DNA of 10,730 bases from Bacteroidales bacterium (lineage in GTDB: Bacteria > Bacteroidota > Bacteroidia > Bacteroidales > VadinHA17). Position numbers and translations under genes: made by a program. Positions 1 through 6,935 of the stretch are shown here, piece after piece. Location: the NCBI GenBank assembly GCA_027451265.1, contig DAIDJT010000060.1, positions 1-10,730 on the forward strand. The letters are read 5' to 3'. The first letter of the stretch is position 1. The number at the start of each line of letters is the position of its first letter. The notes beneath the pieces were generated by a model. It searched no databases. It was not told the origin of the DNA and was given only the letters and a program-made list of their open reading frames with translations.

Positions 1-2
1 GA

Positions 3-386
3 TTTATCAAGGCCTGGAGCCAGGCTTACAAGGATCTTAAGATACAGAGGACATATTACCTCTTCGGGAACTATGATTTTGAACCTGACAACAAGACTCT
101 CATTCAACCCTCCCTGCTGGTAAAGATGTCTGAGCAGCTCAGGCCGCAGGCTGATATAGGCGTCACTTATTCATATGACAACAAGATATGGATAGGCGGG
201 ACATTCAGGACCGGCAGCGCCATAATAGCCAACGTGGGAGTAAGGAGAGACCGTCTGTTTTTCGGGTACTCCTTTGACTTTACTCTGAACTCAATTCAGA
301 TGTCGACGTACGGATCTCATGAATTCATTGTAGCAGCGAGGTTCGGGGATACACCCAGGAAATACCGCTGGCTTGACAGGTACTAG
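3..386 (+). CDS. PorP/SprF-family outer-membrane protein, C-terminal part (5' end outside window)
   Basis: An open frame runs from the window edge to a TAG stop at 384-386 and gives the last 127 residues of a protein. The order of elements matches the C-terminus of the PorP/SprF family: a segment ending in LIQPSLLVKM, then strands around YSYDNKIWIGGTFRTGSA, then GYSFDFTLNSI, a GSHEF motif and a final strand with a terminal aromatic residue. Proteins of this family are predicted outer-membrane beta-barrels of Bacteroidota. Named members work with the type IX secretion system and gliding apparatus, for example in exporting or anchoring large adhesins. An internal ATG at 126 lies in the middle of the conserved region and is not the true start. 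The partner adhesin gene, if there is one, would be upstream and cannot be seen. The family call is firm; the role of this copy is inferred. It converges on the methyltransferase gene across 38 bases. Confidence 0.85.
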   Translation, partial: FIKAWSQAYKDLKIQRTYYLFGNYDFEPDNKTLIQPSLLVKMSEQLRPQADIGVTYSYDNKIWIGGTFRTGSAIIANVGVRRDRLFFGYSFDFTLNSIQMSTYGSHEFIVAARFGDTPRKYRWLDRY

Positions 387-388
387 CA

Positions 389-423
389 ATCGGATGTATT
401 GCCAAAAGTCCCGAAAATCCGAT
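389..423. terminator. Weak inverted repeat between convergent genes, possible bidirectional terminator
   Basis: The 7-base arm ATCGGAT at 389-395 pairs with ATCCGAT at 417-423 around a 21-base loop. It nearly fills the 38-base gap between two convergent stop codons, where a shared terminator is expected. The loop is long and no clear T-run follows on either strand, so intrinsic termination is only a possibility. Confidence 0.25.
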
Positions 424-424
424 G

Positions 425-1342
425 TCAGGCTTTCGGATTCCAGGTACCGGAAGGACTTTTTGAAAGCACGTACACAAGAGAACTTGCCTTTTCCGTTCTG
501 AAAAGGCTGCGGCATGCCAGGAATGCGCCTGTCAGCAGGCCTCTTATCAACGTCAGTGAGCTTCCCTGGTTCCGGTAACTCAGTATTGAAATATAGAACA
601 GGTCAAGAGGCAGAGGAACCACCTGCTCACAGGCAAATCCGTTTCGCCCTGCAAAATGCCTGAGAGCTTCAGGTGTAAAATGCCACAGGTGCCTTGGCAC
701 GTCAAGAGCTGCCCACCGCTTGCCGAACCATTCAGAGTCCGCCGAGGTAAAGTTTGGAAGTGCAATGATGCATTTGCCGTTACCAGAAAGGATTCTTCCT
801 GTCTCCGTCATCCATTCCGAAGGATTATAAAGATGTTCAAGCACGTGCCAGAACGTAATGCAATCAGCTGATCCGGAAGGCAGGTTCTTAATCCCCTCAG
901 GGGGAATGGCCTTCAGGCCGAACTGGTTTTCTGAATATTTGCGGGCAGCTTCACTGATCTCTATTGCGGTTACCTGCCATCCTTTCTGTTTCAAGAATGC
1001 TGCAAAATACCCGGTCCCGCTTCCGATGTCAACCAGTGCACCGGTACTTTTTCCCGTCACTGAAGACACGAGCCTTTTCTTGCGGCGGAGCATGAAGCCC
1101 CTTGCAATGTGGTACAGGTAATCTGAAATGCTCTGTTTCCTGTCAGTGTGAGAAATATATTCCTCTGACACATAATAGGCCCCTGCATCACTTTCAGCAG
1201 GAGGATCGACTGTCCACCCCATTCCGCAGGCATTGCATTTCCTTATCAGGAACTCTTTGCCGGTGACCAGGTGATCTTTTGTATGGAACAGGTCAGCATG
1301 GTCCGCGCTTCCGCATGCCGGGCAGGTAATACTTTCAGACAT
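425..1342 (-). CDS. Class I SAM-dependent methyltransferase with N-terminal zinc ribbon
   Basis: This 305-residue protein starts with a four-cysteine zinc-ribbon pattern (C7-x2-C10 and C36-x2-C39). A Rossmann-type methyltransferase domain follows, with SAM-binding motif I DIGSGTG at 105-111, an acidic strand end (VTAIEIS) and the post-motif stretch FWHVLEHL. This is the arrangement of the Methyltransf_23-like enzymes often found in surface-polysaccharide and secondary-metabolite loci, which methylate sugars or lipid-linked intermediates. A hydrophobic stretch near residues 255-275 may touch the membrane. Its ATG overlaps the stop of the upstream YfhO-like gene by 8 bases (ATGTCTGA), so the two are very likely co-transcribed and translationally coupled. 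That makes a modification of the YfhO-related glycan plausible. The acceptor cannot be told from sequence, and a small-molecule or quinone substrate is not excluded. Confidence 0.88.
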   Translation of the reverse strand: MSESITCPACGSADHADLFHTKDHLVTGKEFLIRKCNACGMGWTVDPPAESDAGAYYVSEEYISHTDRKQSISDYLYHIARGFMLRRKKRLVSSVTGKSTGALVDIGSGTGYFAAFLKQKGWQVTAIEISEAARKYSENQFGLKAIPPEGIKNLPSGSADCITFWHVLEHLYNPSEWMTETGRILSGNGKCIIALPNFTSADSEWFGKRWAALDVPRHLWHFTPEALRHFAGRNGFACEQVVPLPLDLFYISILSYRNQGSSLTLIRGLLTGAFLACRSLFRTEKASSLVYVLSKSPSGTWNPKA

Positions 1343-3797
1343 CGCTGCCCCTCTTTTTCAGCAGCGGGAGAGCTGCCAGCAAAAGGAAAACCAGTAGCAA
1401 GACAGATCCTGCAAGGGAAACCCTGTTACCGGTCCGGTATGACTCCGGCTCAAATTTAAAGCTTATCGTATGGCTTCCGGCGGGGAGGGTCATGCCCCGA
1501 AGAACATAATCAGTCCTGAAATGACCAGCCGGTTTTTCATCAATAAAGGCTTTCCAACCGTATTTGTAATAGATCTCGGAAAAAACCGCCACCCGCTCCG
1601 AAGAGAGTTCTGCCTTATATGTCAGCAGGTTGGGCTCGTAGGAGGTCAGGAAAATGGTATCGCCTGACGCTCCGGAAAGATCAGCAACGCTGATCATCTC
1701 TGCAAACCTCCTGTCAACTACAGCCTCCTTCTTCGGATCAATGGTTTTGATGGCTTGGAGCTCGGCATCAGCGTTCTCAACCAGTGTTACCCTGTCAACC
1801 AGCCATGCATTGCCGGCGGCATACCTGTTAACCAGCGGAGATGAGCCTGGATCAAGAATTATATACTTGGTATTAAGCATGTTGAGCGTTCCGAGGTTTT
1901 CAAGAACTCCCTCTGCTTCCTCCATTGTGGTTGCTGTTCTCAAACTGGTAATAAGTGAGTTGATGTCATCAGTAAGGCCTGTTTCAATAAGCTCCTGGTA
2001 TCTTTTCATCTTTGCTCCGCTGTAACCGCCGATGGAATGGTGGTGGTATGAGGTGGAAGCGTCATTGAAGACAGAGACAGTCAGGTTCAGAACCCTGAAT
2101 TCACTTTCGTCGCTCAGAATGGCCTTGTCGGCAGCAGAAGGCGCGAAGTAGCCGGTGGAAGCTCTTTTTGTCTCAAACTGTGAACTGCCGAGAAACCTTG
2201 CGTCTACCGGCACCTGGTCGATGAGGAACAGAATGGTGAGGCCTGCAAGAGCGTATGCCGGCCTGATCCTGTTTTTCAAGTAGAACCAGATAATGGTTGC
2301 TGCGCCCGTGATGAAGACTGCCGATCTCAGGGCATCAGTCCGGATCATCATCTTCCTGTCTGCCGTCATTGCATCTTTGATCCAGGCGGCTGAATCAGGC
2401 AGGGCAATCTCATCAGGTCTCAGGAATGATCCTGCAAGTCCCGGTAAGAGGAAAAATATGAAAGCCAGGCCGCCGGTGATGAGTGCGGCAATCATCACTG
2501 ACTTCGCTGCCTTCTCCCTGTTGAGGCTTCCCCCGGCAATCTCTTTGAGTGCCAGCACACCCAGCAGCGGCACAAGCACTCCCGCCATGGCCAGGGTCAT
2601 TGACACTGCCCTGAACTTGTCGTAACCGGGAAAAAAGTCTATGAACAGGGAAGTAAACGGCATGAAATTCTTACCCCATGAGAGCAGCAGTGACAGCAGT
2701 GCCGCAGTCAGTATCCACCATTTCTCCCTTCCCCTGATGATAAAGAGTCCGAGCACGAAAAGGAAGAGCACCACCGCTCCGAAATAGACAGGGCCGCTGG
2801 TGTTCGGCTGATTGCCCCAGTATCTGTACAGTTGTCCCTGTGCCTGTCCCATGTTATTCTTTCTCAATGCCTTTACAGTTTCGGAGTTGTTGTCAAATGG
2901 TGCTGTGGCCCCGCCCCTGAAATTGGGTATCAGGAAAGTCAGTGATTCGCCTATCCCATAACTCCATTGGGTTATGTATGCCTTGTCGAGTCCTGTCTCA
3001 ATTTTACCACCGTCTTTGGTCAGCTCACTCTTTCCGCGTGTTGATTCCTTGCTGTACTCCCATGTTGAGTACAGGGGTGCAAAATTGACGCTGAAGGCAA
3101 TCAGGGCCCCGGCTGCGAGCATTCCAAGAGTGCGCAGGAAAGATGGCACAACCCTCTCCTTAATGGCACTGACCAGCTCGAATATGCCAAAGACCAGGAC
3201 GATTATTCCGGTGTAGTATGTTATCTGGAAATGGTTAGCCATAATCTGCAGGGCCAGGAAGAGTGCAAAGAGGGAGGCTCCGGCAATGGCATTCTTCCGG
3301 AATGAGTATACCACCGAGCCTACAACAGGGGCCATCCAGGCCATGGCGTAGGCTTTTGTGTTATGTCCCGCAGAGAGGCTGGCGAAGAGGAATGATGAGA
3401 ACCCGTACGCTATTGCTCCGGCCATGGCCAGCCATGGATTTATTCCGAATAAAAGCAGCATTATGTAGAAACCGAGCATGGCCAGAAAAAGGGCAGCCAC
3501 AGGCGTTTTGAATGCCTTGAGAAAATTGTCGAGATGCTTGAAAAGGTTACCCGGGTACTTGACTGATATCATATAGGCGGGCATACCCCCGAACATTGAG
3601 TTGGTCCAGAGCGGTTCCTTCCCGTATTTGTCCCGGTAATCCATTATCTCCCGCGATGAACCCTCGAATACTTTGGTATCGTGAGCATTCAGCTTCTTCC
3701 CTTCAAGTACCGGGAAGAAATAGGCAAAGGAGACCACTGTGAAGAGAACCACGGCAATAAGATGTGGCAGGGCTGATTTGAAGGCACTCAGTTTCAT
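1335..3797 (-). CDS. YfhO-like multi-spanning membrane protein (putative GT-C glycosyltransferase)
   Basis: From the preferred ATG at 3797 the protein has 820 residues. It has a first membrane helix at about 10-28, an extracytoplasmic loop with LNAHDTK (D40) and WTNSMFGGMPAY, many further helices to about residue 540, a soluble C-terminal domain containing HHHSIGGYSGAKMKRYQ and LNMLNTKYII, and a last helix just before a basic tail (LLKKRGSDV). This is the layout of Bacteroidota YfhO-family proteins. The best-studied relative, Bacillus subtilis YfhO, is a GT-C enzyme that adds GlcNAc to lipoteichoic acid from a polyprenyl-linked sugar. Bacteroidota lack that polymer, so the acceptor is unknown; D40 in the first loop is a candidate GT-C acidic residue. 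The frame is open to an ATG at 3845, but that codon falls in the predicted promoter -7 box and the 16 extra residues are not family-like. It is divergent from the flippase and first in an operon with the methyltransferase. Confidence 0.87.
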   Translation of the reverse strand: MKLSAFKSALPHLIAVVLFTVVSFAYFFPVLEGKKLNAHDTKVFEGSSREIMDYRDKYGKEPLWTNSMFGGMPAYMISVKYPGNLFKHLDNFLKAFKTPVAALFLAMLGFYIMLLLFGINPWLAMAGAIAYGFSSFLFASLSAGHNTKAYAMAWMAPVVGSVVYSFRKNAIAGASLFALFLALQIMANHFQITYYTGIIVLVFGIFELVSAIKERVVPSFLRTLGMLAAGALIAFSVNFAPLYSTWEYSKESTRGKSELTKDGGKIETGLDKAYITQWSYGIGESLTFLIPNFRGGATAPFDNNSETVKALRKNNMGQAQGQLYRYWGNQPNTSGPVYFGAVVLFLFVLGLFIIRGREKWWILTAALLSLLLSWGKNFMPFTSLFIDFFPGYDKFRAVSMTLAMAGVLVPLLGVLALKEIAGGSLNREKAAKSVMIAALITGGLAFIFFLLPGLAGSFLRPDEIALPDSAAWIKDAMTADRKMMIRTDALRSAVFITGAATIIWFYLKNRIRPAYALAGLTILFLIDQVPVDARFLGSSQFETKRASTGYFAPSAADKAILSDESEFRVLNLTVSVFNDASTSYHHHSIGGYSGAKMKRYQELIETGLTDDINSLITSLRTATTMEEAEGVLENLGTLNMLNTKYIILDPGSSPLVNRYAAGNAWLVDRVTLVENADAELQAIKTIDPKKEAVVDRRFAEMISVADLSGASGDTIFLTSYEPNLLTYKAELSSERVAVFSEIYYKYGWKAFIDEKPAGHFRTDYVLRGMTLPAGSHTISFKFEPESYRTGNRVSLAGSVLLLVFLLLAALPLLKKRGSDV

Positions 3798-3842
3798 TTG
3801 CAGGGTGTTAGTGGGGCACATGCCCGGATTTGAATCATCCGA

Positions 3843-3873
3843 CAAAAATACACCAACTCATCCTTAAATCAAA
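3843..3873 (-). promoter_or_regulatory. Bacteroidota-type promoter for the YfhO-like gene
   Basis: On the minus strand TTTG (3870-3873) is followed after exactly 19 bases by TATTTTTG (3843-3850). This fits the Bacteroidota sigma-ABfr pattern of a TTG/TTTG -33 box and a TAnnTTTG -7 box. Transcription would start near 3836, giving a leader of about 40 bases before the ATG at 3797. It rules against the ATG at 3845, which lies within the -7 box. Confidence 0.62.
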
Positions 3874-3887
3874 TGAGTATATTGTTT

Positions 3888-3895
3888 TACATTTG
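3888..3895 (+). promoter_or_regulatory. Possible -7 box for the flippase gene
   Basis: TACATTTG matches the TAnnTTTG -7 consensus and lies 18 bases before the preferred flippase ATG at 3914. I see no TTG or TTTG at the right distance upstream, so it is weaker than the opposing promoter and may need an activator or be a chance match. It lies within 40 bases of the YfhO promoter, so the two divergent genes could share regulation. Confidence 0.35.
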
Positions 3896-3913
3896 CCGGG
3901 ACGGCAGAACGAC

Positions 3914-5395
3914 ATGGGCATAGTTCAGAGGCAGACAATACGCGGGACCGCATGGTCATACCTGGGAGCCCTGCTTGGTTTTGTAAACATAATCCTCCTT
4001 TCACCGAAGATATTCACTGCCGGGGAAATCGGCGTTGTTCAGCTGCTTCTCTCGTTTGCCACCATCCTGGCACAGTTTGCGAGCCTCGGGTTCACAAACG
4101 TCATCAACAGGCTCTTTCCGTACTTCAGGGACAGCCGCGGCCGGCACCACGGTTTCGTCGGGTTGTCGGTGGTGATCACGCTTGCAGGATTCATAGCAGC
4201 TCTTATTTTTCTGAAGTTCTATGGCCCTCACTTTGAGCAGGCAAACCTTGAGCGCTCACCGCTTATCTCAAGGTACTCCCTGTATCTACCTGCGCTGCTA
4301 CTGGTTACGCTGCTTTTCAACCTTCTCGACAACTACAACAAGGTCCTCTTTGACGCCGTGCTTGGCACCTTCCTGAGAGAGTTCCTGTTCAGGGTGCTGA
4401 ACCTGGCGCTGATCATTCTCTTCTGGGCCGGCATAATCGATTTTGACAGTTATGTCTTCTGGTACGTGGTATCACAGGGAGTGCCGATGATAGTTATTTT
4501 CATCAGTCTGCTGGTTAGAAAAGAGATCTCTCTCAGACTTGAGCCCGGATTCATCACCCCTCATCTCAAACGCGAGATCCTGATTCTTTCACTCTTCGGA
4601 ATACTTACAGGCATCAGCACGATGGCCCTGACCACCCTTGACAAGCTTTTTATAAACAAGTATCTCGGCGAGGCCGAAGTGGGGATTTACTCAATTGCTT
4701 CATATTTTGCAGTTCTGATAACACTGCCAGGCCGGTCAGTCACGAAGATTTCAATTCCCTTCCTGGCGGAGTCATGGAAAAAGAATGACATGGAAACCAT
4801 CCGAGATCTCTATGTCCGAAGCAGCATAAGCCAGTATGCCGTGGGGCTCCTGTTCTTCATCGGCCTGCTGGCCAACATGGACAATATCTTCCGCCTGCTG
4901 CCTGATATTTATTCAAAAAGCGCAGCGGTTATTATTTTCATTGGCTTTGGTAACCTCGTCAGCGGGTCAGGGGGTGTCAACGGGGCTGTTCTGAGCACAT
5001 CCTCACTTTACAGGTACCAGACATGGCTGATGTTCATCCTTATCGGCCTCTTCGTGGCGACGAGCATGATTTTCATCCCTCTGTTCGGGATCACAGGAGC
5101 GGCGCTTGCCACTATGACATCGAACGTCATTTACAGTATGCTGGGAATTGTGCTTGCAGGGAAAAGATTTGGCCTCTGGCCGTACAGCATGATCCATCTT
5201 AAGATGACTCTTGCAGCTGCCGTGGCTCTTGCCGCCGGGTATGTCCTACCACAGATGTCACTTATTCCTGACATTCTTTTAAGAAGCCTGATTGTGGCAG
5301 TAATATTTATCGCAGCGGTATGGTACTGGAAACTTTCGGATGACCTTAACGGTGTAGCTGAATCTTTAATGCAGCGGTTCAGGAGGAAGTATTAG
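3914..5395 (+). CDS. Polysaccharide (oligosaccharide-lipid) flippase, MOP/PST superfamily
   Basis: From the ATG at 3914 the protein has 493 residues and is hydrophobic almost throughout, with about 12-14 predicted membrane helices. Its N-terminus, MGIVQRQTIRGTAWSYLG, is the typical start of Bacteroidota members of this family, followed by a helix ending in LLSPKIF and a segment EIGVVQLLLSFATI. A second half containing LTTLDKLFINKYLGEAEVGIYSIA repeats the inverted-half architecture. Such proteins carry undecaprenyl-linked oligosaccharides across the inner membrane for O-antigen, exopolysaccharide or related glycans. The frame also has an ATG at 3830, but the 28 extra residues are not membrane-like and not family-like, and that start would overlap the YfhO promoter. 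It is a single-gene unit divergent from the YfhO-like gene and convergent with the glycosyltransferase. The transported glycan is unknown. Confidence 0.92.
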   Translation: MGIVQRQTIRGTAWSYLGALLGFVNIILLSPKIFTAGEIGVVQLLLSFATILAQFASLGFTNVINRLFPYFRDSRGRHHGFVGLSVVITLAGFIAALIFLKFYGPHFEQANLERSPLISRYSLYLPALLLVTLLFNLLDNYNKVLFDAVLGTFLREFLFRVLNLALIILFWAGIIDFDSYVFWYVVSQGVPMIVIFISLLVRKEISLRLEPGFITPHLKREILILSLFGILTGISTMALTTLDKLFINKYLGEAEVGIYSIASYFAVLITLPGRSVTKISIPFLAESWKKNDMETIRDLYVRSSISQYAVGLLFFIGLLANMDNIFRLLPDIYSKSAAVIIFIGFGNLVSGSGGVNGAVLSTSSLYRYQTWLMFILIGLFVATSMIFIPLFGITGAALATMTSNVIYSMLGIVLAGKRFGLWPYSMIHLKMTLAAAVALAAGYVLPQMSLIPDILLRSLIVAVIFIAAVWYWKLSDDLNGVAESLMQRFRRKY

Positions 5396-5428
5396 CCTGC
5401 AAGTTATTTTGAAGTGGCGTCGTTGAAT

Positions 5429-5625
5429 TTATGTCCCGCCGCGATCTTACGGCTCCGTGCATTAGAAATCCGGATTGAATATTGCAGTGGCAGGAATCAG
5501 AAATCCGGACTGAATATTGCACCGACTGGAATCAGAAATCCGGACTGAATATTGCCGCGGCACGAATCAGAAATCCGGCCCTGAAGTTATGGCCCCGCGC
5601 ATCAGAAATCTGGCCGGCAATGTGC
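5429..5625. repeat. Tandem array with exact 35-bp period, six units, between convergent genes
   Basis: The motif AGAAATCYGG recurs at 5464, 5499, 5534, 5569 and 5604, each exactly 35 bases from the last. A degenerate first unit lies at 5429-5463. Units 1 to 3 continue with TGAATATTGC and end with GAATC just before the next unit. In these three, about 27 positions are conserved and about 8 (positions 23-30) vary; units 1/2 and 2/3 match at 30 of 35 positions. Units 4 and 5 diverge after the first 10-11 bases. The array fills most of the 252-base gap between the flippase stop (5395) and the glycosyltransferase stop (5648), so both transcripts could run into it from opposite sides. The period is not a multiple of 3, which argues against coding. 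The variable part is far too short for CRISPR spacers. A minisatellite, iterated protein-binding site or transcript-end element are possible; none is shown. Confidence 0.9.
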
Positions 5626-5627
5626 GC

Positions 5628-5644
5628 AAAAACCTGGCAGCCAG
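5628..5644 (-). terminator. Candidate short intrinsic terminator of the glyS-glycosyltransferase operon
   Basis: On the minus strand, 3 bases after the glycosyltransferase stop codon, CTGG (5641-5644) pairs with CCAG (5634-5637) around a 3-base loop. A G and five T residues (5628-5632) follow. The position and T-run are right but the stem is only 4 base pairs, so the call is tentative. It overlaps the worn edge of the 35-bp repeat array. Confidence 0.3.
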
Positions 5645-5647
5645 TCT

Positions 5648-6934
5648 CTACTGTAGCCTGTCGAGAATGTTTCCCAGCTTCACTGACAGCGCCCTGCGCG
5701 AATACTCCAGGTGGTGACCGCTACGCTTTACTGTTTTTCCTTCTGAAACTCTCAGGATGAAATCCCTGATGCCCTGAATGTTATTATATCCGAAGATCCC
5801 CTGGTAACCGCACTGGGCCAGCAACCTTGCAGCATCCCCGTCTTCCGGTCCAAGCAACAGGATTGGCTTCTCGGTTGCCAGGTACTCAAAGATCTTTCCG
5901 GTCAGTATTGACCTGTTCGACCTGTGATCAGGGATAATCAGGAGAAGCATGCTTGAGCTCATCATATGCCCTATTGCCTCAGGGTGCTCGCAGTAACTGA
6001 TGAATTCAGGTCCTTTGCCGTCGTCACCTGCCGGGAACAGGGCTCTGATTTCTTCCGGCACGGTACCCACAAAGCGGAGCGCAACTGACCTTCCGTTTAT
6101 CCTGATATCCTTAATGGAGTCAATAAAACCCTGTACGGGATATGCGGGCGAGAGAGTGCCCACATAAGTAATTGTAAACCTCTCAGGCTGTGTGGGTACA
6201 ACCCCCTGGAAATCTTCCTCGTCAAAGCCGTTGGGGAGTACGTCCGTTTTTTCCGCCAGGTTTGCCGCTATCGCGGCGAAGGCTGACGCCAGTGTCTGCC
6301 CGACAGTTATTATCCTGTCAGCCCGGGCCAGAACCCTCTTCTCCAGTTCCCTGTCCAGCATCCTTGCGGGCAGTGAAGGCTTGAACATGTCATAGTAATA
6401 GATATCGGTCCAGGGATCCCGGAGATCTGCGATCCACTTCAGGTGAGAGAAGCGGCGCTTCAGCCTGAGGCCGATGAGCTGGGTGGAATGAGGGGGACTG
6501 GTCGTTATTATATGGGTGATGTTCTGTGTCCTGATCAGCTCGCAGGCTTTGCGGAAGGCGAACCTGTTCCAGCCCCTGCGGGGGTCCGGGATAAAGAAGT
6601 TACCGCGGATAAAGCGGCTGACGGCGCTCTTCAGTCCCTTTTCGGTTCCCGAGGCAAATCCGGCATGGGGAATCTTCGACTGATCCCTGTTGTAGAGGGC
6701 AAAGAAATTCAAGGCTTTTGTCCTGTGCACTTCAACGTCAACAGGTATCTCGCCGTAAAGTGAGGTATCCCTGAAGGGGTATGCCGCGTATTCCGGCTTA
6801 ACGGTGAGCACAACCGGTATCCATCCTGAAGAGGGGAGGTATTTTGTAAACTTGAGCCAGCGCTGCACTCCTGCGCCTCCACTGGGGGGCCAGTAGTAGG
6901 TTATGATCAGAACCTTTTCCGGCCTTGACCTCAT
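5648..6934 (-). CDS. GT-B fold glycosyltransferase (group 1 / GT4-like)
   Basis: The product is 428 residues long. Its N-terminal half opens with VLIITYYWPPSGGAGVQRW (residues 8-26), the glycine-rich acceptor-side loop of GT4-type enzymes, followed by IADLRDPWTD and a RADRIITV stretch leading to the linker VLPNGFDEEDF. The C-terminal donor-binding half holds ITYVGTLSPAYPV and TGKIFEYLA at 345-353, where E350 corresponds to the conserved nucleotide-sugar glutamate. No signal peptide or membrane helix is evident, so it should act at the cytoplasmic face, adding a sugar to a lipid-linked or protein acceptor. Donor and acceptor cannot be assigned. Its ATG lies one base after the glyS stop (TGA-C-ATG), so it is almost certainly co-transcribed with glyS. 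It converges on the flippase across the 35-bp repeat array. The family call is firm. Confidence 0.9.
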   Translation of the reverse strand: MRSRPEKVLIITYYWPPSGGAGVQRWLKFTKYLPSSGWIPVVLTVKPEYAAYPFRDTSLYGEIPVDVEVHRTKALNFFALYNRDQSKIPHAGFASGTEKGLKSAVSRFIRGNFFIPDPRRGWNRFAFRKACELIRTQNITHIITTSPPHSTQLIGLRLKRRFSHLKWIADLRDPWTDIYYYDMFKPSLPARMLDRELEKRVLARADRIITVGQTLASAFAAIAANLAEKTDVLPNGFDEEDFQGVVPTQPERFTITYVGTLSPAYPVQGFIDSIKDIRINGRSVALRFVGTVPEEIRALFPAGDDGKGPEFISYCEHPEAIGHMMSSSMLLLIIPDHRSNRSILTGKIFEYLATEKPILLLGPEDGDAARLLAQCGYQGIFGYNNIQGIRDFILRVSEGKTVKRSGHHLEYSRRALSVKLGNILDRLQ

Positions 6935-6935
6935 G

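Noticed and set aside
291..515. Minus-strand frame of 74 codons spanning the PorP-like end and methyltransferase end
   Set aside because: It overlaps two convergent real genes and has no family similarity that I recognise.
5577..5594. GGCC...GGCC inverted repeat in unit 4 as a flippase terminator
   Set aside because: The stem is only 4 bases with a 10-base loop and no T-run, and it is not shared by the other units.
5464..5625. Possible CRISPR array from regularly spaced repeats
   Set aside because: The variable part is only about 8 bases, the repeat is not bounded like a CRISPR repeat, the end units decay and no cas genes are present. A tandem minisatellite-like array fits better.
5482..5760. 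Open frame of 92 codons across the repeat array (+), and a second one at 5517-5717
   Set aside because: They read through 35-bp units that shift frame each time, run into the antisense of the glycosyltransferase gene, and show no family-like sequence.
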